A DNA stretch of 64,000 nucleotides from Trichostrongylus colubriformis (GCA_963978905.1 OZ022256.1:30157426-30221425); one strand, 5' to 3'; positions 41,705 to 54,321 are shown, counted from the first letter of the stretch. The notes: generated by a model from the sequence alone, not told the origin. Program-made: numbers and translations.

Positions 41705-42558
41705 TTAGGTTGGACGGGAAGTTCTGGGACACTTTTTGTTTTTTCCTGTAGAAACCTGTAAAGCTTCGGGAGCATTTGGTAGTGGGGGGTATATGAAGCG
41801 TCTGAAAAGGGCTTCTGAATAGCACATTCATATTCTCTACGGCTTCAACTAGCAGTGAATTTACGGCAATTTCGCGAAAGGTGCGAAATTCACGAACACC
41901 GCCTCGGTTCCTCAGCATGCGAGGCCACTAACAAAATTAACCAGTCGATGGACCCAGGTACTGTCTCTCATATGGCGGCAGCCCGATGGCTCGATCGGCT
42001 CAAATTGGAACAGGAAAATATTCAAAAAATTGCATTGAGAAAAAAACTTTTTTTTTTTGAAAATTTTCAAAAAAATAGGAAACTGTTACCATCCAACACG
42101 ACAGCCACTGCCGATCTCTACTGCAGGCAATTGGACACCGGAGCGCCAAAACTTACCGGAAAAATGGACCAAGACCTCTTCCTCCACGATAACGCTCACC
42201 CACATGTGGCAAAGTTGGCGTGTCAAAGGATCCAGGACCTCGGCTGGACGACGCTTCCCCACCCACCATATTCCCCGGACATGTCCCCAACTGACTACCA
42301 CCTATTCCGGTCGTTGAGCCACTTCCTTGACGGGCGACAGTTCAAAGATGACGACGATCTCAAGAGCGGGCTCCAGAACTTCTTTGACCAGAAGTCTCCC
42401 GAATTCTACCGGAAGGGTATCTACGATCTTCCTGAGCGTTGGCAGTACATTGTAGATCACGATGGTGCATACTTTGGTGACTGAAGTTACATGTGAGTAA
42501 AATTAAAATAAATTGAATTTTTCTCACAAGGTGTCCCAGAACTTCCCGTCCAACCTAA
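41705..42558 (+). mobile_element. Short mariner element with perfect 28-bp ends
   Basis: An 854-bp element whose 28-bp inverted ends (41705-41732 and 42531-42558) are identical and flanked by TA. It begins TTAGGTTGGACGGGAAG. It carries the C-terminal part of a mariner transposase in an open frame but lacks the central part with the first catalytic Asp. The overall structure equals that of 16425-17272, although the terminal sequences differ. Perfect ends suggest relatively recent mobilisation by a transposase supplied elsewhere. Confidence 0.92.
41855..42484 (+). pseudogene. Internally deleted mariner transposase
   Basis: An uninterrupted frame of about 209 codons, without an ATG at its start (GTG), ending at TGA 42482-42484. 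The N-terminal part keeps a helix-turn-helix-like remnant (MDPGTVSHMAAARWLDRLK). A Phe/Lys-rich junction follows (about 42020-42080), then LLPSNTTATADLYCRQLD, HDNAHPHVAKLACQ, PPYSPDMSPTDYHLF and LPERWQYIVDHDGAYF. The second and third catalytic Asp residues are present with 34 residues between them, as in mariner DD34D enzymes. The first Asp region is missing, so it should be catalytically dead. Confidence 0.85.
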
Positions 42559-43410
42559 TATATCAAGCCCCTGTACCCTGCTGGGCATGTTTGGATGACT
42601 GTTGTTGGAACTTCGCATGCACATGTGGCCGAGATCGGATCCTCCAGATGCCACTCCTCGCGCAAAGTTCAATATGTTGTTGTATAGTCTCGGGAGCACT
42701 GCCGAATTTGTATACGGAAGTAAGAAGTGCAGGACGTGACAGTAGGTCTCAAACCAATACCACAGTATAGTGGGTCAACACGAGGCTTCAAAGCTAAGTA
42801 TGGGTTCGAGTCTGGTCACAGGGAGACGTTTCTGCCCGTTATTGACAGCATCTTCGTGACAATATCCATATTCCTTATTCTGTTGACTGTGGCCGAAATC
42901 AGCTATGTTGGAAATCATAATTGTTTTAAACCCTAATGCGAATGCCGTATTGCGCTGTATTGCGCTCTGCTAGAATTTTCGAGTTTTTAGAAATGTTCCA
43001 AAATTCTTTGTTGTAAGGGAATTTTCGCTTTATTTTTATAATTTTTCCTTTTTTAAATCTAATTCTTATGGCAAAAGTTCGACCTTTATTTTCGTGAACA
43101 AATTGTATTATTTCTTTTTAAATGCACATAACGAGCTGTATTTGTTATTCGATGATTAGAAGTTAGAAGAACTTAATTTTCAAATCGAAGGAAAATACAA
43201 TAAGATATAAACTAGAAATCAGTCATCGTGGAGCTAATTGCCACTGCCCTTCGTTCGCGTTGGAGTGAGAAGGTATTCCATAAGAAGGAGCAGCTGAAAT
43301 CTATCTCAAAAAATTTCTTTTTTTTTTTTGTCGCAGGCGTGCAGAGTGGGCAATACCACTGTCTTGTTTGAAGCAGTGGGTACACTACTCATGAAATCCA
43401 TCCACAAATA
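42559..43410. other. Stretch without a supportable gene
   Basis: A+T-rich DNA with no defensible exon or repeat. Confidence 0.4.
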
Positions 43411-44169
43411 TTAGGTGTGTGCAGAATAAATGGCCAAAACGGACCACTTTACCCATTTTTACCGTGCATAGTATCGGCGAATTTTTCCTGACGCAGGTTT
43501 GCATCGAGAACCTGGAAAAAGTAGTAATCCGTTAGGGATAGCCATAACTTCGCAAAGACACAACTTTAATGGTCGAAATTATAATCATTCGAATCTACAC
43601 AACCTTGTCAACAATCTGGTAAAGAAAATATGCAGTCATGATAAAATTCTGGATTGCAAAAATTAATAAAGTCAACGATGGCATTTTCAACATGCACAGT
43701 ATCGGCAAATTTTTTCTGACGCAGCATCGAGAACCCGGAAAAGTGGTAATCCCAGGGATAGGTCTGGGGAATAAGGGGGTGAGGGAGAGTCTCGATGCTT
43801 AACTGCATCAGTTTTTGCCGGGTGACTTGCGAAGTGTGGGGTGCATTGTTTTGCGCACCCAGCAAAAACTTATGCAGTTAAACATCGAGACTCTCCCTCA
43901 CCCCCTTTATTCCCCTAGACCCTGACGGATTACCACTTTTTCCGGGTTCCCGATGCAAACCTGCGGCAGAAAAATTATGCACGGTAAAAATGCCATTCTT
44001 GACCTTATTAATTCTCGCAATCCAGGATTTGATCGTATGGCATATTTTCTTTACCAGATCGTTGGCGAAATTCTGTGAATTCGGATGGTTTTTTTTTCGA
44101 CAAATAAAGTTGTGTCTGAGCGAAGTTATGGCCAGTTTTATTTTGGCCATTTATTCTGCAAACACCTAA
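43411..44169. mobile_element. Head-to-head mariner palindrome (fold-back made of two mariner 3' ends)
   Basis: A 759-bp element flanked by TA whose ends TTAGGTGTGTGCAGAATAAA and the complement ending at 44169 are inverted copies. Both arms carry mariner 3'-end sequence. The left arm reads on the minus strand as a transposase C-terminus (NAPHTSQVTRQKLMQL, ETLPHPL, FINFCNPEFYHDCIFSLPD; about 43608-43865). The arms pair almost perfectly near the centre (CGAGACTCTCCCTCACCCCC and inverse around 43780-43910). The left arm also holds a duplicated stretch (about 43459-43540 and 43692-43765). Confidence 0.8.
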
Positions 44170-46363
44170 TATTTCGGAAACCTCCAATAGCTTCGGAGAA
44201 AAAATTGACTTGCATTCTGATATTTCCAGAACATCCTCAGTGATGTCTTTGACATTTTGCAGTCGATATCGCTGTATCATGTTAGCACTGGTCTACACTG
44301 AGTTCTCAGATCGCCAAAGATTAGATACGAGCGGCATTTGTTGTGATAGCCCGGCACCCTCGCACAAATGTACGCTGTCCGCCATGCGGACGATTGCACT
44401 GACTGTGTGGGTCGGCCGTACCCCACACACCGATCATATCCCTCGGTCTACGTGTGTTGATTTATTACCCGCAAGTTGTCATCTATCCAAGGCGTCCGCG
44501 ACGTTATTCTTCCATTCTTCTATTCTCTATTCATGTCGAGCTCGCTATCGAGAAATCGTCATCGCACAACCTGAGTGGTTTTCACGTGAAGATCACACAT
44601 CGCTGCTTATTTTAACTGATTAATTGCCTCACCTCCTGGTGTACTTCGCCCTGTGCTTCCGCAAATGCTTTACGATGTCACCAGAACCGCCCACTGCAAG
44701 AGATTCGTTGTGAATGGGTTTAACTTTTGCTACGGTACCTCTCCTATCCGTTCAGCTTTTTGAAATTTTGCGGCCACCAAAATACCGCGTTACCCTTAGT
44801 TTATCAGTAATATAATTATTTCCACAAATCCACACAATATGTACTTCTTTCACGTTTATTTATGAATAGATATATCACCCCCTTTTCAACATGGAGGCTG
44901 CATTCGTCAGCTTCTGTCCTACCTTTTCAAGACCTGGTTTGGTTGTCCTACGTTTTCACAACTGTGGTGTTTGATGCTTTGGTGTTCACCCCTTTCTACC
45001 TGGATCTCATTGCGTTGCGTCTCGTTCATGTGCGGGGCACAGGAGCTCTGCTACCATTCACCATTCACCCCCCCCTCCCCACCCGTCCCCCTTCTGGCTC
45101 ATTTCCAAACTCAACCCCACAATCGTCATGTAAGGTTCGTGCAACACCATGCTCCTGTCTACTTTTCTTTATTTGTGTGCCATGTATGGGTCCCTGTCTG
45201 TCAGTTAATACCCATTCTGCACTTTCCTTATGCCTTTCCCTTCCTTTCTTGGTTCACTTTACTTTCATAGATCTCCTCCTCCTTTTTTCCCTCGACAGCA
45301 TCTCTCTGATAAGCGTTTGTCTTTCCAAACTTCACTTCATTTTTATGCAGTCAGCCCAGTCCACTCACCTGGCTTTTGGTGCGCTCTCGTACATTTGTAG
45401 AGTATTCTTCCCGGCCATGTATGGGGTTAAGAAACTTTACCGCGTCCTACGACCCTCTAAAGTGTCTAAATTGTGGTCCCCTTCAAAAAGAAAGGAAAAA
45501 GTACATGCTATCGTCATCTGTTACTTCTTTCAAAATCATCTAGTGGGGAGAGAGGTTCAACGATCTTTAACGTGTGAGAATACGCGGCACCATACGGCTC
45601 TCCTCTGTCAAAGCAGAATACGCCCCCGGAAAGAAGCCTTAATTCGAGCTTGATTCTGCTATCTCCTACCTCGTTCAATCATCGGGTTTCGCCGCTCTGC
45701 CTACAGTTCCTGACATGACTTGTGACAAGCACGTGATCTGCTAGGTGGGAGGGGAGGGGGGTTGTGACAGAGATCAAGGCAGGCCTATAACACATTTAAT
45801 GTACGCCTATCATTTTTTGCACTCCTTCTCTCACTTCCCGTTTTGATGCAATCCACATAGTTTATCACCTTTTTGTGACTTTCTATGGTTTCTAGGTTTC
45901 CCCCCACTTCAAAGTCCTCGAACTGCACCTACGGCAAGAAGAGAGCATATCAATCTCGCGTCTCATCTCATTGGTTGCGCCTCGTTCATGTGCGGGGCGC
46001 ATGTTCCCATTCGAACCTATCGTCCCGAACTCGTTGGTCATGTGTCTTAGTCCGCAAACGTACCCGGCCATACCGTTGCGATTGTGGTTGCGTGCACGCA
46101 CACGTGGAAGCACTTACCGGCTTCCCCCATCAGTTCCCGCTTCCTCGCATACGAGAAAGAGAGAAACACGCTTATAAAGCCCCACTCGATAGGTTACAGA
46201 GTGGACGACTTGACTGATAAGGCGTTTTTTTTTTGAACGATTACCACAGATCCAAGAGCATTTTCTATGACCAATCATGTTTACTTTTACATCATGTTGA
46301 TCTAAGAACACAACGCCCATTTATCTTCCCCATTCTCACATTCCACATTGTAATGGTGGAAGG
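44170..46363. other. Stretch with pyrimidine-rich open frame, no gene supported
   Basis: The + strand has a 263-codon open frame (44862-45653), but it lies in C/T-rich DNA where stops are rare, and its translation is low in charged residues with no domain. A short direct repeat (CTCGTTCATGTGCGGGGC) occurs at about 45019 and 45983. A G-rich run lies near 45745-45762. Confidence 0.4.
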
Positions 46364-46538
46364 AAATTTATACTCCATTTCGGAGCGCCTGATAGGACGT
46401 GGCCTACGGACATGGGTGAGTGGCGCGAGTAAGAGGCGTGGCAAGAGTGAGAGTGTGTGGCGGAGTGAGAGAGTTTGATACAATCTCACCCAAGTCCGTA
46501 GGCCACGCCTTATCAAGCGTCCAAAATAGACTGTATTT
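46364..46538. repeat. Small fold-back element
   Basis: AAATTTATACTCCATTTCGG..GCCTGATAGG on the left pairs with CCTTATCAAGCGTCC..CTGTATTT on the right. The inner arms TGGCCTACGGACATGGGTGAG and the inverse near 46486-46507 are nearly exact, and the loop is a GTGAGAG-type purine repeat. It is non-coding. Confidence 0.75.
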
Positions 46539-48394
46539 GTGATCAGCTTTCGAATGTAAGTTGGCTGTACACACCTGTGGCTGCCTTCAAAAATGTGATC
46601 TCATTACGTGTCTGTGTGTGGGTGCACGTGATACACCCCATATCACGCTACATGACGAAAGTGCTTCTGGTTGAGAAATGGCTTATCAGTGGCGGTAGTA
46701 ACAGGAGCATTACCCCCACAACACCATCAAGTGTTGCTATCTTTTCTTCAGAAGGTAGCCGCGGGCAAAGTCCATGGAATTACTACCTAAAGATCGGGTG
46801 TGAGTTGAAGATAAATTCAGAATAGTGTGGTGCAGTCAGCGTTGCGACCGGTCTCGTCGTTTCCTTTTATGCGGTACGAAGATGAAATCCAGGATCAGTG
46901 CCGACCTAGATTCTTTCCGAGGTTGTCTGGGACATCAGTCTAATCTTGGGGCTTAAGAAAGTTGACTCTTCATAGACTGGTTGCAAGTCATTGCATGGGG
47001 TAACCTACATACAAAAGATTGATATGATTGAGAAGTAGAGTGAGTGTAGGATCCCAGAAAGGGATTCCTTGGCCCCGATTCTCTTTGTCTATTATTTTTT
47101 GTTCCTTCGGCTGCAGAATTCGTCGAGAGCAGGAATTGAAAGTGGATTTCCTCAGTCAAAAAGAGTGATGAGAGCTATGCCTGGGACTACTCTTGTACCC
47201 GTCGTTTCTTTCGGGCGGTACAAGTACTTCCAGAGTGCGAAAACACTACACAGGACACCATTTATCACGTATTTCACCTTCGTTTCTTCCCCAATTTGTC
47301 TTCTATGGATCTCGCGATTCCCGTCTTCACGTCCTTGTAGATACCGTCAGGTAGGAAGAAATTCTAGACGAATGTTTGTCCTCCAGAGGTTCTTCCGTTT
47401 GTAGGCATCAGTTACGGGAGGTTAGAGCGAGGTGACAGGGAGTAGTGCTGTATAAAGAGAAGCAACTTTCAGAGATAGCTCGATCTTTACATCAACTGAT
47501 TCAGATCCTGGCGAAGCTTTGGTCGAAATCGAAACTACGCCAGCGATTTCCTTAGACCTCATGTGTTTGCTGTGAACTCAATTTTTCCTCAGGTGTTTCA
47601 CACGTTCTGCAAGCCATTATGACAGCATTGTATGAGGCCGAGGGGAGGTCCGCAGAGCTTTAGTGCGTTGCCCGGAAATATAAGTGCGGGTTGTGCGGAT
47701 TTAAATCCTGTTTGAGAACGTTCTGCTCATAAGTCAGCATCCTTGTGATGACGTTATTTCAAGCAATAACACTCCAATTTGCAAAACAGTCATAAACAGG
47801 TGAAGGAGCTCGTAACAAATAAAAATCATAGTCAACATATAGTTCATATGATGATTTGTTCTGGACCTGTGAAGTGTTAACTATAATTGTGACACCTTTG
47901 TAAACCGGATTCTTTCACTTGACAAATGCTTCTCTTCACGCGTTCATATCAACAGTCCAGTGCTGCCAAATTTGGCAGGATTGTTTCTTTTCGCAAGGCT
48001 TTCTCAGCTGAATGCTAGTAACTTGGGGAGCCTAGTACTTGTCAGCCTTTCGCTTTGATATATCTTCGTTCATCAGAACGATCCTGTCCGTCATCGTCTG
48101 ACTGTGCGACGGAATCTAGAGGGTCCCAGAGCCCTACAACCTTTATCTCACAGCATTTCTCTCAGGACATTTTCTCCGAAATTCCGGTCCCATCGCATGG
48201 AAGTCAGGCTACTTGGGGAACAAAGATGCTACATTAGCATTCTCCGGGCCACTGGGCGAAAGTAGTAAATCTTCGAAGGCGGGTGTTCTCATGTTCCATG
48301 TATAACCAACCTGCTCCTCTCCTTTCCTTTTGCGGATTCACTCACTTTTCGAAGTCTCGGAAGTTTTCGAGTCATCCGTAAGGAATAGTGTTGT
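46539..48394. other. Stretch without a supportable gene
   Basis: No exon, RNA gene or paired termini identified. Open frames here are short and featureless. Confidence 0.4.
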
Positions 48395-48748
48395 TTTTGG
48401 CACTATTTGCCCAGAGCTACCCCACTACCTCTCCAACCATGTGGTCGAAGAGGTAGTTTTAGGAAAATTTTCGATTTGGCTGCAAACTCCTACTCAGGGG
48501 TAGTGGAACCGTAGAACACGAATATGACGTTCGTTTGGCGCGAAACCGCCTAGCAACTGCGCCATTTTGGCGCCGACGCCTATGACGCAGGCGCCAAGCG
48601 GTTTCGCACAAAACGAATGTCATTTTCGTGTTCTACGGATCGGATTACCCCTGGGTAGAAGTTTGCAGCCAAATCGAAAAGTTTTCCAAAAATCACCTTT
48701 TCGACCACATCGGTTGGAGAGGTAGTGGGCTAGCTCTGGGTGAATAAT
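48395..48748. mobile_element. Fold-back element, about 350 bp
   Basis: The left arm (GCCCAGAGCTACCCCACTAC, then ATTTGGCTGCAAACT, then GAACACGAATATGACGTTCG) pairs with the right arm (complements at about 48609-48745). Around the centre the arms close on GGCGCGAAACCGCCT and GGCGCCAAGCGGTTTCGC. It encodes no protein and is probably a non-autonomous DNA transposon. Confidence 0.82.
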
Positions 48749-50919
48749 GCCTTATTTTTCTTTTGATAGAAGTATAATTACCTTTTATCATGATCCCCTG
48801 ATTCCGAAACTCAAACGGAGGGGTCCAGGACTAGAGTCAGTACTATTCGTAGTAGCCGATCCGTAGCTTGTGGAAGTGACCTGTACCGACACTCTCTGGG
48901 ATATCAAACAGACTATCCTGGCCAAATGAACCGTTTTTTTTTTCAAGGGAGGGAAAAGCGCGTGAGGTCTAAGTAATGAGAACACAACCACGGTACCGAA
49001 GAACAGAGATGCGGGCTCACATCTGTTCAGATTACAATTTTTACCCATTGCTCACCGACCTCGTGACAGCATTCGTATCGCGGGCTACGGCAAACATCAG
49101 CAGTTATCAAAAACCAAAATTTCAGAGATCTTGCGAGAGTTCCCCCGTGACTCATACTCATAGGGGGTGTGGTGTGATGTGTTTATCACGTGAGTAGCAC
49201 GAAAGAAGCAGCCTTGACCCTCTGCTTTCTAGTTATCGAGTCATGATATCTCATACTGTAGCTTTTTTCTGGAATTTCGCCCAGTTCTTCCGAATGATGT
49301 CAAATCGAATTAGTCCTTGCATTCAATTATTCACAAACAGTGGGTGAGATACTTGACTGTAGAAAAGTGTTTCATAGGGAAACCAACTGCCTAGGTAGAA
49401 AAGTTTGCGCTTCGAGGAGCCTCAAAAGGATCCCAAGGCGACTTGAGAAAGTCCCACCCGTTTTGCGTTTTACCTCTTGTGAACCGATTATGTGCTGCGT
49501 ACCAATGCCACACGTAATGCCACGGCTTCCGTCGATATGGCGGTGATAGACCGGGGAACACGTCCGCAGCCAGAACCAATGAGCAGAGTGTGGGGTTCTT
49601 TTCTCATGTTTTCCGTCATTTGGCATGCCAAACCATCAGCACCACTTTTTCTTTTTCTACGAGCGTCCAGATCCTCGTACAGTCGTTCTCAGTGGGCAAT
49701 CCCGATGGCTTTTGATTGTAGTTGGTGTGAAGGTTGGGAAGGGAAACGGCGGCAAAGTTAAACCAGAAAGTTCTGAATGTCTGAGAAAAGAAATTCACTT
49801 TCTCCCCATTCTGTCACTGATTTTCGGCACAATAGCCGTAATCACCGACCTCCATGACGATACAGAGGCGCAACATAGCCCATCCCACCATACCGTGCCC
49901 ATTGCACCCACATAAGGGCGGAGTTTCACTACGACGGCAATGACGGTCATATATGAGGCCGTGAGTGGCTACTGGTGCTGCTTACCCCGGGCGGGGGAAT
50001 GCACTGCACAAGCTGCTCTTGCACCCACTATACACATGTGTGCCCTGATCTCAGAAGTAAATTATCGTAGCATTTCCTTTCGAGAGCTCTTGTATTTTCC
50101 GAGAAATCCTCCACGAGATATCATGAAGCAAAAGTTCGGAAAATCAAAGAAGTCATTAGTGGAACAGCTACGTTTCTCGCTGACCCCGCATCAAAAAGAT
50201 ACCGGGGTATCGTCGTTATTCTTTTCTGAGAAATATGTATGCGAAGCAATGGTTGCATGTGTTGCTGAGAGAATAAGTAAGACCGATGAGCGACTGTTGG
50301 TTGTGTGAAAAAAAGACGGGGGCCAGACAACGATCAAAGCAGTCAAGCGCAATTCTCAAAGTTTTCTTTCGGCATTATCTTGCCGCAGCTGTGTTGTTTT
50401 GGTTTCTGATCCCTTACTGCGTTTCGAAGGCTGGTGCTGGTCGTTCATTACGCACACCTTCTCCGTATAGCAGCTGTGATCGATCACTTTTCATTTTGTA
50501 TTAGAAGTGACAATCGTCTTTCCAGTGAGCACAGTTAGAAGTTACTCTGTGGCAGGAAAATGATGTGTCACTCGTCATTCGGTCGTATCTCTTTTTGTTT
50601 GTTTGTCACCTTTAAATCAGTCATTTCACCTTTGTACGCGTAACCTGAGGCCGTGCCAAGTGCCGCTACGCCGGCTATTATATCCCGGATCAGAGCCCGC
50701 TCAGGCCATCTATGTGCCCTATGCGGTTGTTCGTTTGGTATTGGACCGACAAACTTCAGTTGGAGATGAAAGCAGCGACACAGCCATTGGCTGACTACCT
50801 CAGGTCACGGTATGGGCCGCGTAGGCAATCAAAGGCACTGCAGCCCTAAGTCGATGTCGGTGCGTTGCTTCTCAACGAAAATTCATAATAGCAAAATTGT
50901 AGCAGTTGATGCGTGTGCT
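48749..50919. other. Stretch without a supportable gene
   Basis: Several open frames of 60-120 codons on both strands, none with a domain or splice context that I can defend. Confidence 0.4.
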
Positions 50920-51324
50920 TAAAGGAATCGTCCACGAAAAAGTGAGTTTTTGTGTTACCCATATGTTTAACTTGTATTTGCCTAATGTGATCCTCATGCA
51001 AAATTTCACGTGGATCTGGCTGAGGTACGGCCAGGTGGGCGGAGCCTCCCAGTAAAAGCCTCGTCCCGTCGTCCGCCGTGGTCGGAGACGCATTGTAGAA
51101 GCAGAAAATTACGTAAACAATCCCACTTTCCGTTCCCAACGGCAGCGGACGACAGGACGAGGCTTTTACTCGGAGGCCCAGTCCACGAGGACGTACTTTG
51201 TGGTGCTGTATCTTAGCCGGATTCACATTTTTCGCGTGAAATTTTGCATGAGGCTCACATCAGACAAATACGACATAAACATATGAGTAACGCAAAAACC
51301 CTTTTTCCGTGGACAATCCCTTTA
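50920..51324. mobile_element. Terminal-inverted-repeat element, copy 2 (405 bp)
   Basis: The ends TAAAGGAATCGTCCACG and CGTGGACAATCCCTTTA match copy 1 at 36819-37249, as do internal blocks (GTGTTACCCATATGTTTAA, CCTCATGCAAAATTTCACG, ACTTTGTGGTGCTGTATCT). This copy is slightly shorter and its right end has diverged. Confidence 0.85.
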
Positions 51325-53582
51325 GGTGGATAAGACATCGAGAAAACCCTCTCGTTAAAGAAGTATAGACATGAAAAAGTTTTAAAAGGCGAAACAGCAT
51401 TATTTGAAGAGGTCTGTAGAAGAGTTATAGCAGCAGAATAAGGCATTTCGCAACCATCAGTCTCTTATGAATTGACTACCCCGCTTATTCAGTATTGTAG
51501 AATTCGACTGCGATTTCGTCTATACAGTGGCCTGCTGGCCTAGTTAATGTACAAGACAGGGCTTCTATCCTCCCATGCGATTCTGAAGCCACTTTCCCAT
51601 CTCAAATTACGAAAGTTTGGTTCGCCAGGATTTCTTTGATTTCCATCTCGGTTTTGATCCCCGGATCATGTGATGGAGAGCAGCATCAGTTATCACTACA
51701 TTATCTCCACTAAACTGAAAGGTGGCAAAAAGCGCAGACGGTTTTTACAATAAGTGTGCGACGTTAATGGATCATTTGAAGTGTTCATACGACAAATGGT
51801 GACCATCGAAGGGTTTTTTTCGCAGTCAAAACATTAAGTCTGTTTTCATAGGGGGAAGGTGCAATTGATGAATAAAGTGCAATTTGCGAGAAACCATATC
51901 AACTGTGTCATGCTATTTTCGGTTTCCTTTTCATATTTCCCTGTTAGTTCAGAAAATGGTCAGCAATTAATTTCCAGTAGTTTCGTGGCACTACCGGTAT
52001 TTTGATTGATGAGAGCAGTAGTCAGAATGCAGGACAGATGCCTCTTGTTCGAATAACTGCGACATTTATTGAAGTAGGTAAGTTGGAGGGGTGGAAATTG
52101 AGAAGCCCCTGGAAATCGTGGGGTAGGTGGGGAGGGAGAGAGGGCACTCCCAAGTGTCGCGAAAAAAGGTGCTTCAAAAAGACCCACCTCCTTCAAAGGA
52201 GACCAAGTGCAACCCCCCCCCCCCCATCTTCACAGTACCAGTAACTGTTGCCGGATTGTATAGTTGCAATGTGTTTTGTTGCCATGTATTCTTATACGAA
52301 GCAAAAATATATTTATTTCACCTCTCCTCAAATGGATGCGCTGCGGAATACCCTTCGCTTCTAATCTGCTTATTGAAGGTTGGTGTGCTAGTGCCTATCG
52401 CTGACCATTGCAGAAAGGCCGCCTTCCCCGGTGAAATACGCCCCCCCCCCCACTTATAGAGGGATCCGCACCACTTAAAGGAATCCTCCACGGAAATTCC
52501 ATGATTCATATTCCATGAGCTCTACTACATATGGTACATGAACACAAACACGAAAAGAAGAGAGGAATCTCCTTCATTCCAAAGCAGAAATCGAAAAACG
52601 AGAAGTAGAGCAGCTCGTTTGAATTCTTGCCGAGCAACATTTGAACTGCTGTTGGCGGGTAGAGCGCAGTTCAAAGTTTTGCGCCCAATGTCTCATGTGC
52701 GTCCCTGACTACGCGACCGTTGCCTTTTTATTCTTGGAGCCCCTCGTGGCCGCTCTCCCTCACCGCTGGGCAGTGATGAGCCTGAAGCAAATATTCCTAA
52801 GCTGGTCCGCTGTTCTTTTCTTCTCTTCTACAGATCATCTCCAAGTTAGGTATAATAGTATGACTGCAAAAACATCCATCACTGGTCACCATTCGTAAGA
52901 ACTTTTCAGATTTTCGATTTACCTCTCACACCCCTTGTGAACTCGTTGCTGCTTTTTACCACCTTTCACTCTGTGCGTTTTTTTTCATTGAACTAAGGTA
53001 AATGCACGGTGGAGATGGTCTAGTTAACTCTCGTGTCAGAATATAAACGACTTCATGAAAACGATATCTACGTCGACCTGTGATAATCCGATGCAGCTGC
53101 TCGCAGGTAGTAGTCAAGTGAAAACCTTAGCTTCGCTAGCGATGAATGCGACTTTTTGCATTTCTAGGCCCTACGACGCCTTTTTTTTTGATAAATTAGC
53201 TCCGAAATCGAGCTGATGCCGAAGCGGTCTACCGCCCGTCTCCTTTCAATGAGTTGTAGAAATTCAATGGTTTTTGGTGTAAAAGGTGAAAGCATCCAAT
53301 CAAGTATTAATCAAATATTGCCATGATGTTCAGAAATCGTGTGGTCATGATGACTTTTCACACTCCCCACTCCCCGTCCGACCCCGTGAAGATTGCGCTG
53401 ATGAAAAATTCAGTACACAGAACCTGGTTCCAAAACCCGTTTCAAGCATGCCGTCCACTACCGTATACTTTTCCATGTTTTGCAGCACGTATGCTAATCT
53501 CAAGGGGGCCGTTGAATTTTGGAATATTAAAGGTTTTTGATATTCTTCCGAGAAGTGCATCTCAACTATAAAATCCTTTCTA
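51325..53582. other. Stretch without a supportable gene; stray terminus at 52476
   Basis: Contains C homopolymers near 52207-52223 and 52439-52451 and one isolated terminus (TAAAGGAATCCTCCACGG, 52476-52493) of the family at 36819 and 50920, without a partner end nearby. No gene could be supported. Confidence 0.45.
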
Positions 53583-54321
53583 CAGGGGATGCCAAAAAAA
53601 GTAGCTTTGCCTCCTCCAATTCCAACCCCATTTTAGTCGAACTGCAGCAAATTCTGTTGAGGTAATTTCATCCCCAGATTCAAGAGCAGACCTCACTCTA
53701 TCACTATACTCCGTGGCAGCCTTCTGCACGAGCAGGAACGAGAGCGAGGAAAGAGTGAACAAGATGTGTCACCTCAACTGGGCAACATCCGAAATTTCGT
53801 CGCCCTCGTTCACAACCTTTCTGAGGTCCGTTCACCCTGGGTACCTACGGAGATTCATACTGGGTGGTGTTCTTTGACAATGCATTTTTTCGGGTTCCCA
53901 GCGCTCTTCGTTTTCAAGAGCCAAAACGTGCCCTTACCACTGAAACCTCCGGAAGCGGATTTGAGGCGTAAAAATGATACTTCGGATCATAGCAGCCTTG
54001 TCCAAGCCGCGGGGGCTCTGTGACTTCCATGAACCAAAGGGCCAATCCTCAGGAAGCTTCCCACAGAAGACCTACCCCCGAGCCTGGCTTCACTATTTTA
54101 AGCGGACCTTGATAATGTAGGTACTCCGAAGCCCGACTGCGCCGAATGAAAGCTCCATATTTTTATAACGGTGATTGGAGGGAGCCATAGCTTGTTCCTG
54201 CTTTTAGAGGAACATTTCGGGAATATTTTGCCCCAATACTTTTATCTTTTTCGTTTCCCTATGTTTTGTATTATTGGCGGATGTGAGCCGTGAGCAAAAT
54301 TACTTCTTTTGGCACCCCCTG
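53583..54321. mobile_element. Non-autonomous Tc1/mariner-like element, 739 bp
   Basis: Left end CAGGGGATGCCAAAAAAAG and right end CTTTTGGCACCCCCTG are inverted and flanked by TA (53581-53582 and 54322-54323). The interior shares blocks with 29280-29669 and encodes no recognisable transposase. TA target sites and C-G terminal bases fit the Tc1/mariner superfamily. Confidence 0.72.

Noticed and set aside
49940..50308. 122-codon open frame on +
   Set aside because: No recognisable motif or splice context; consistent with chance.
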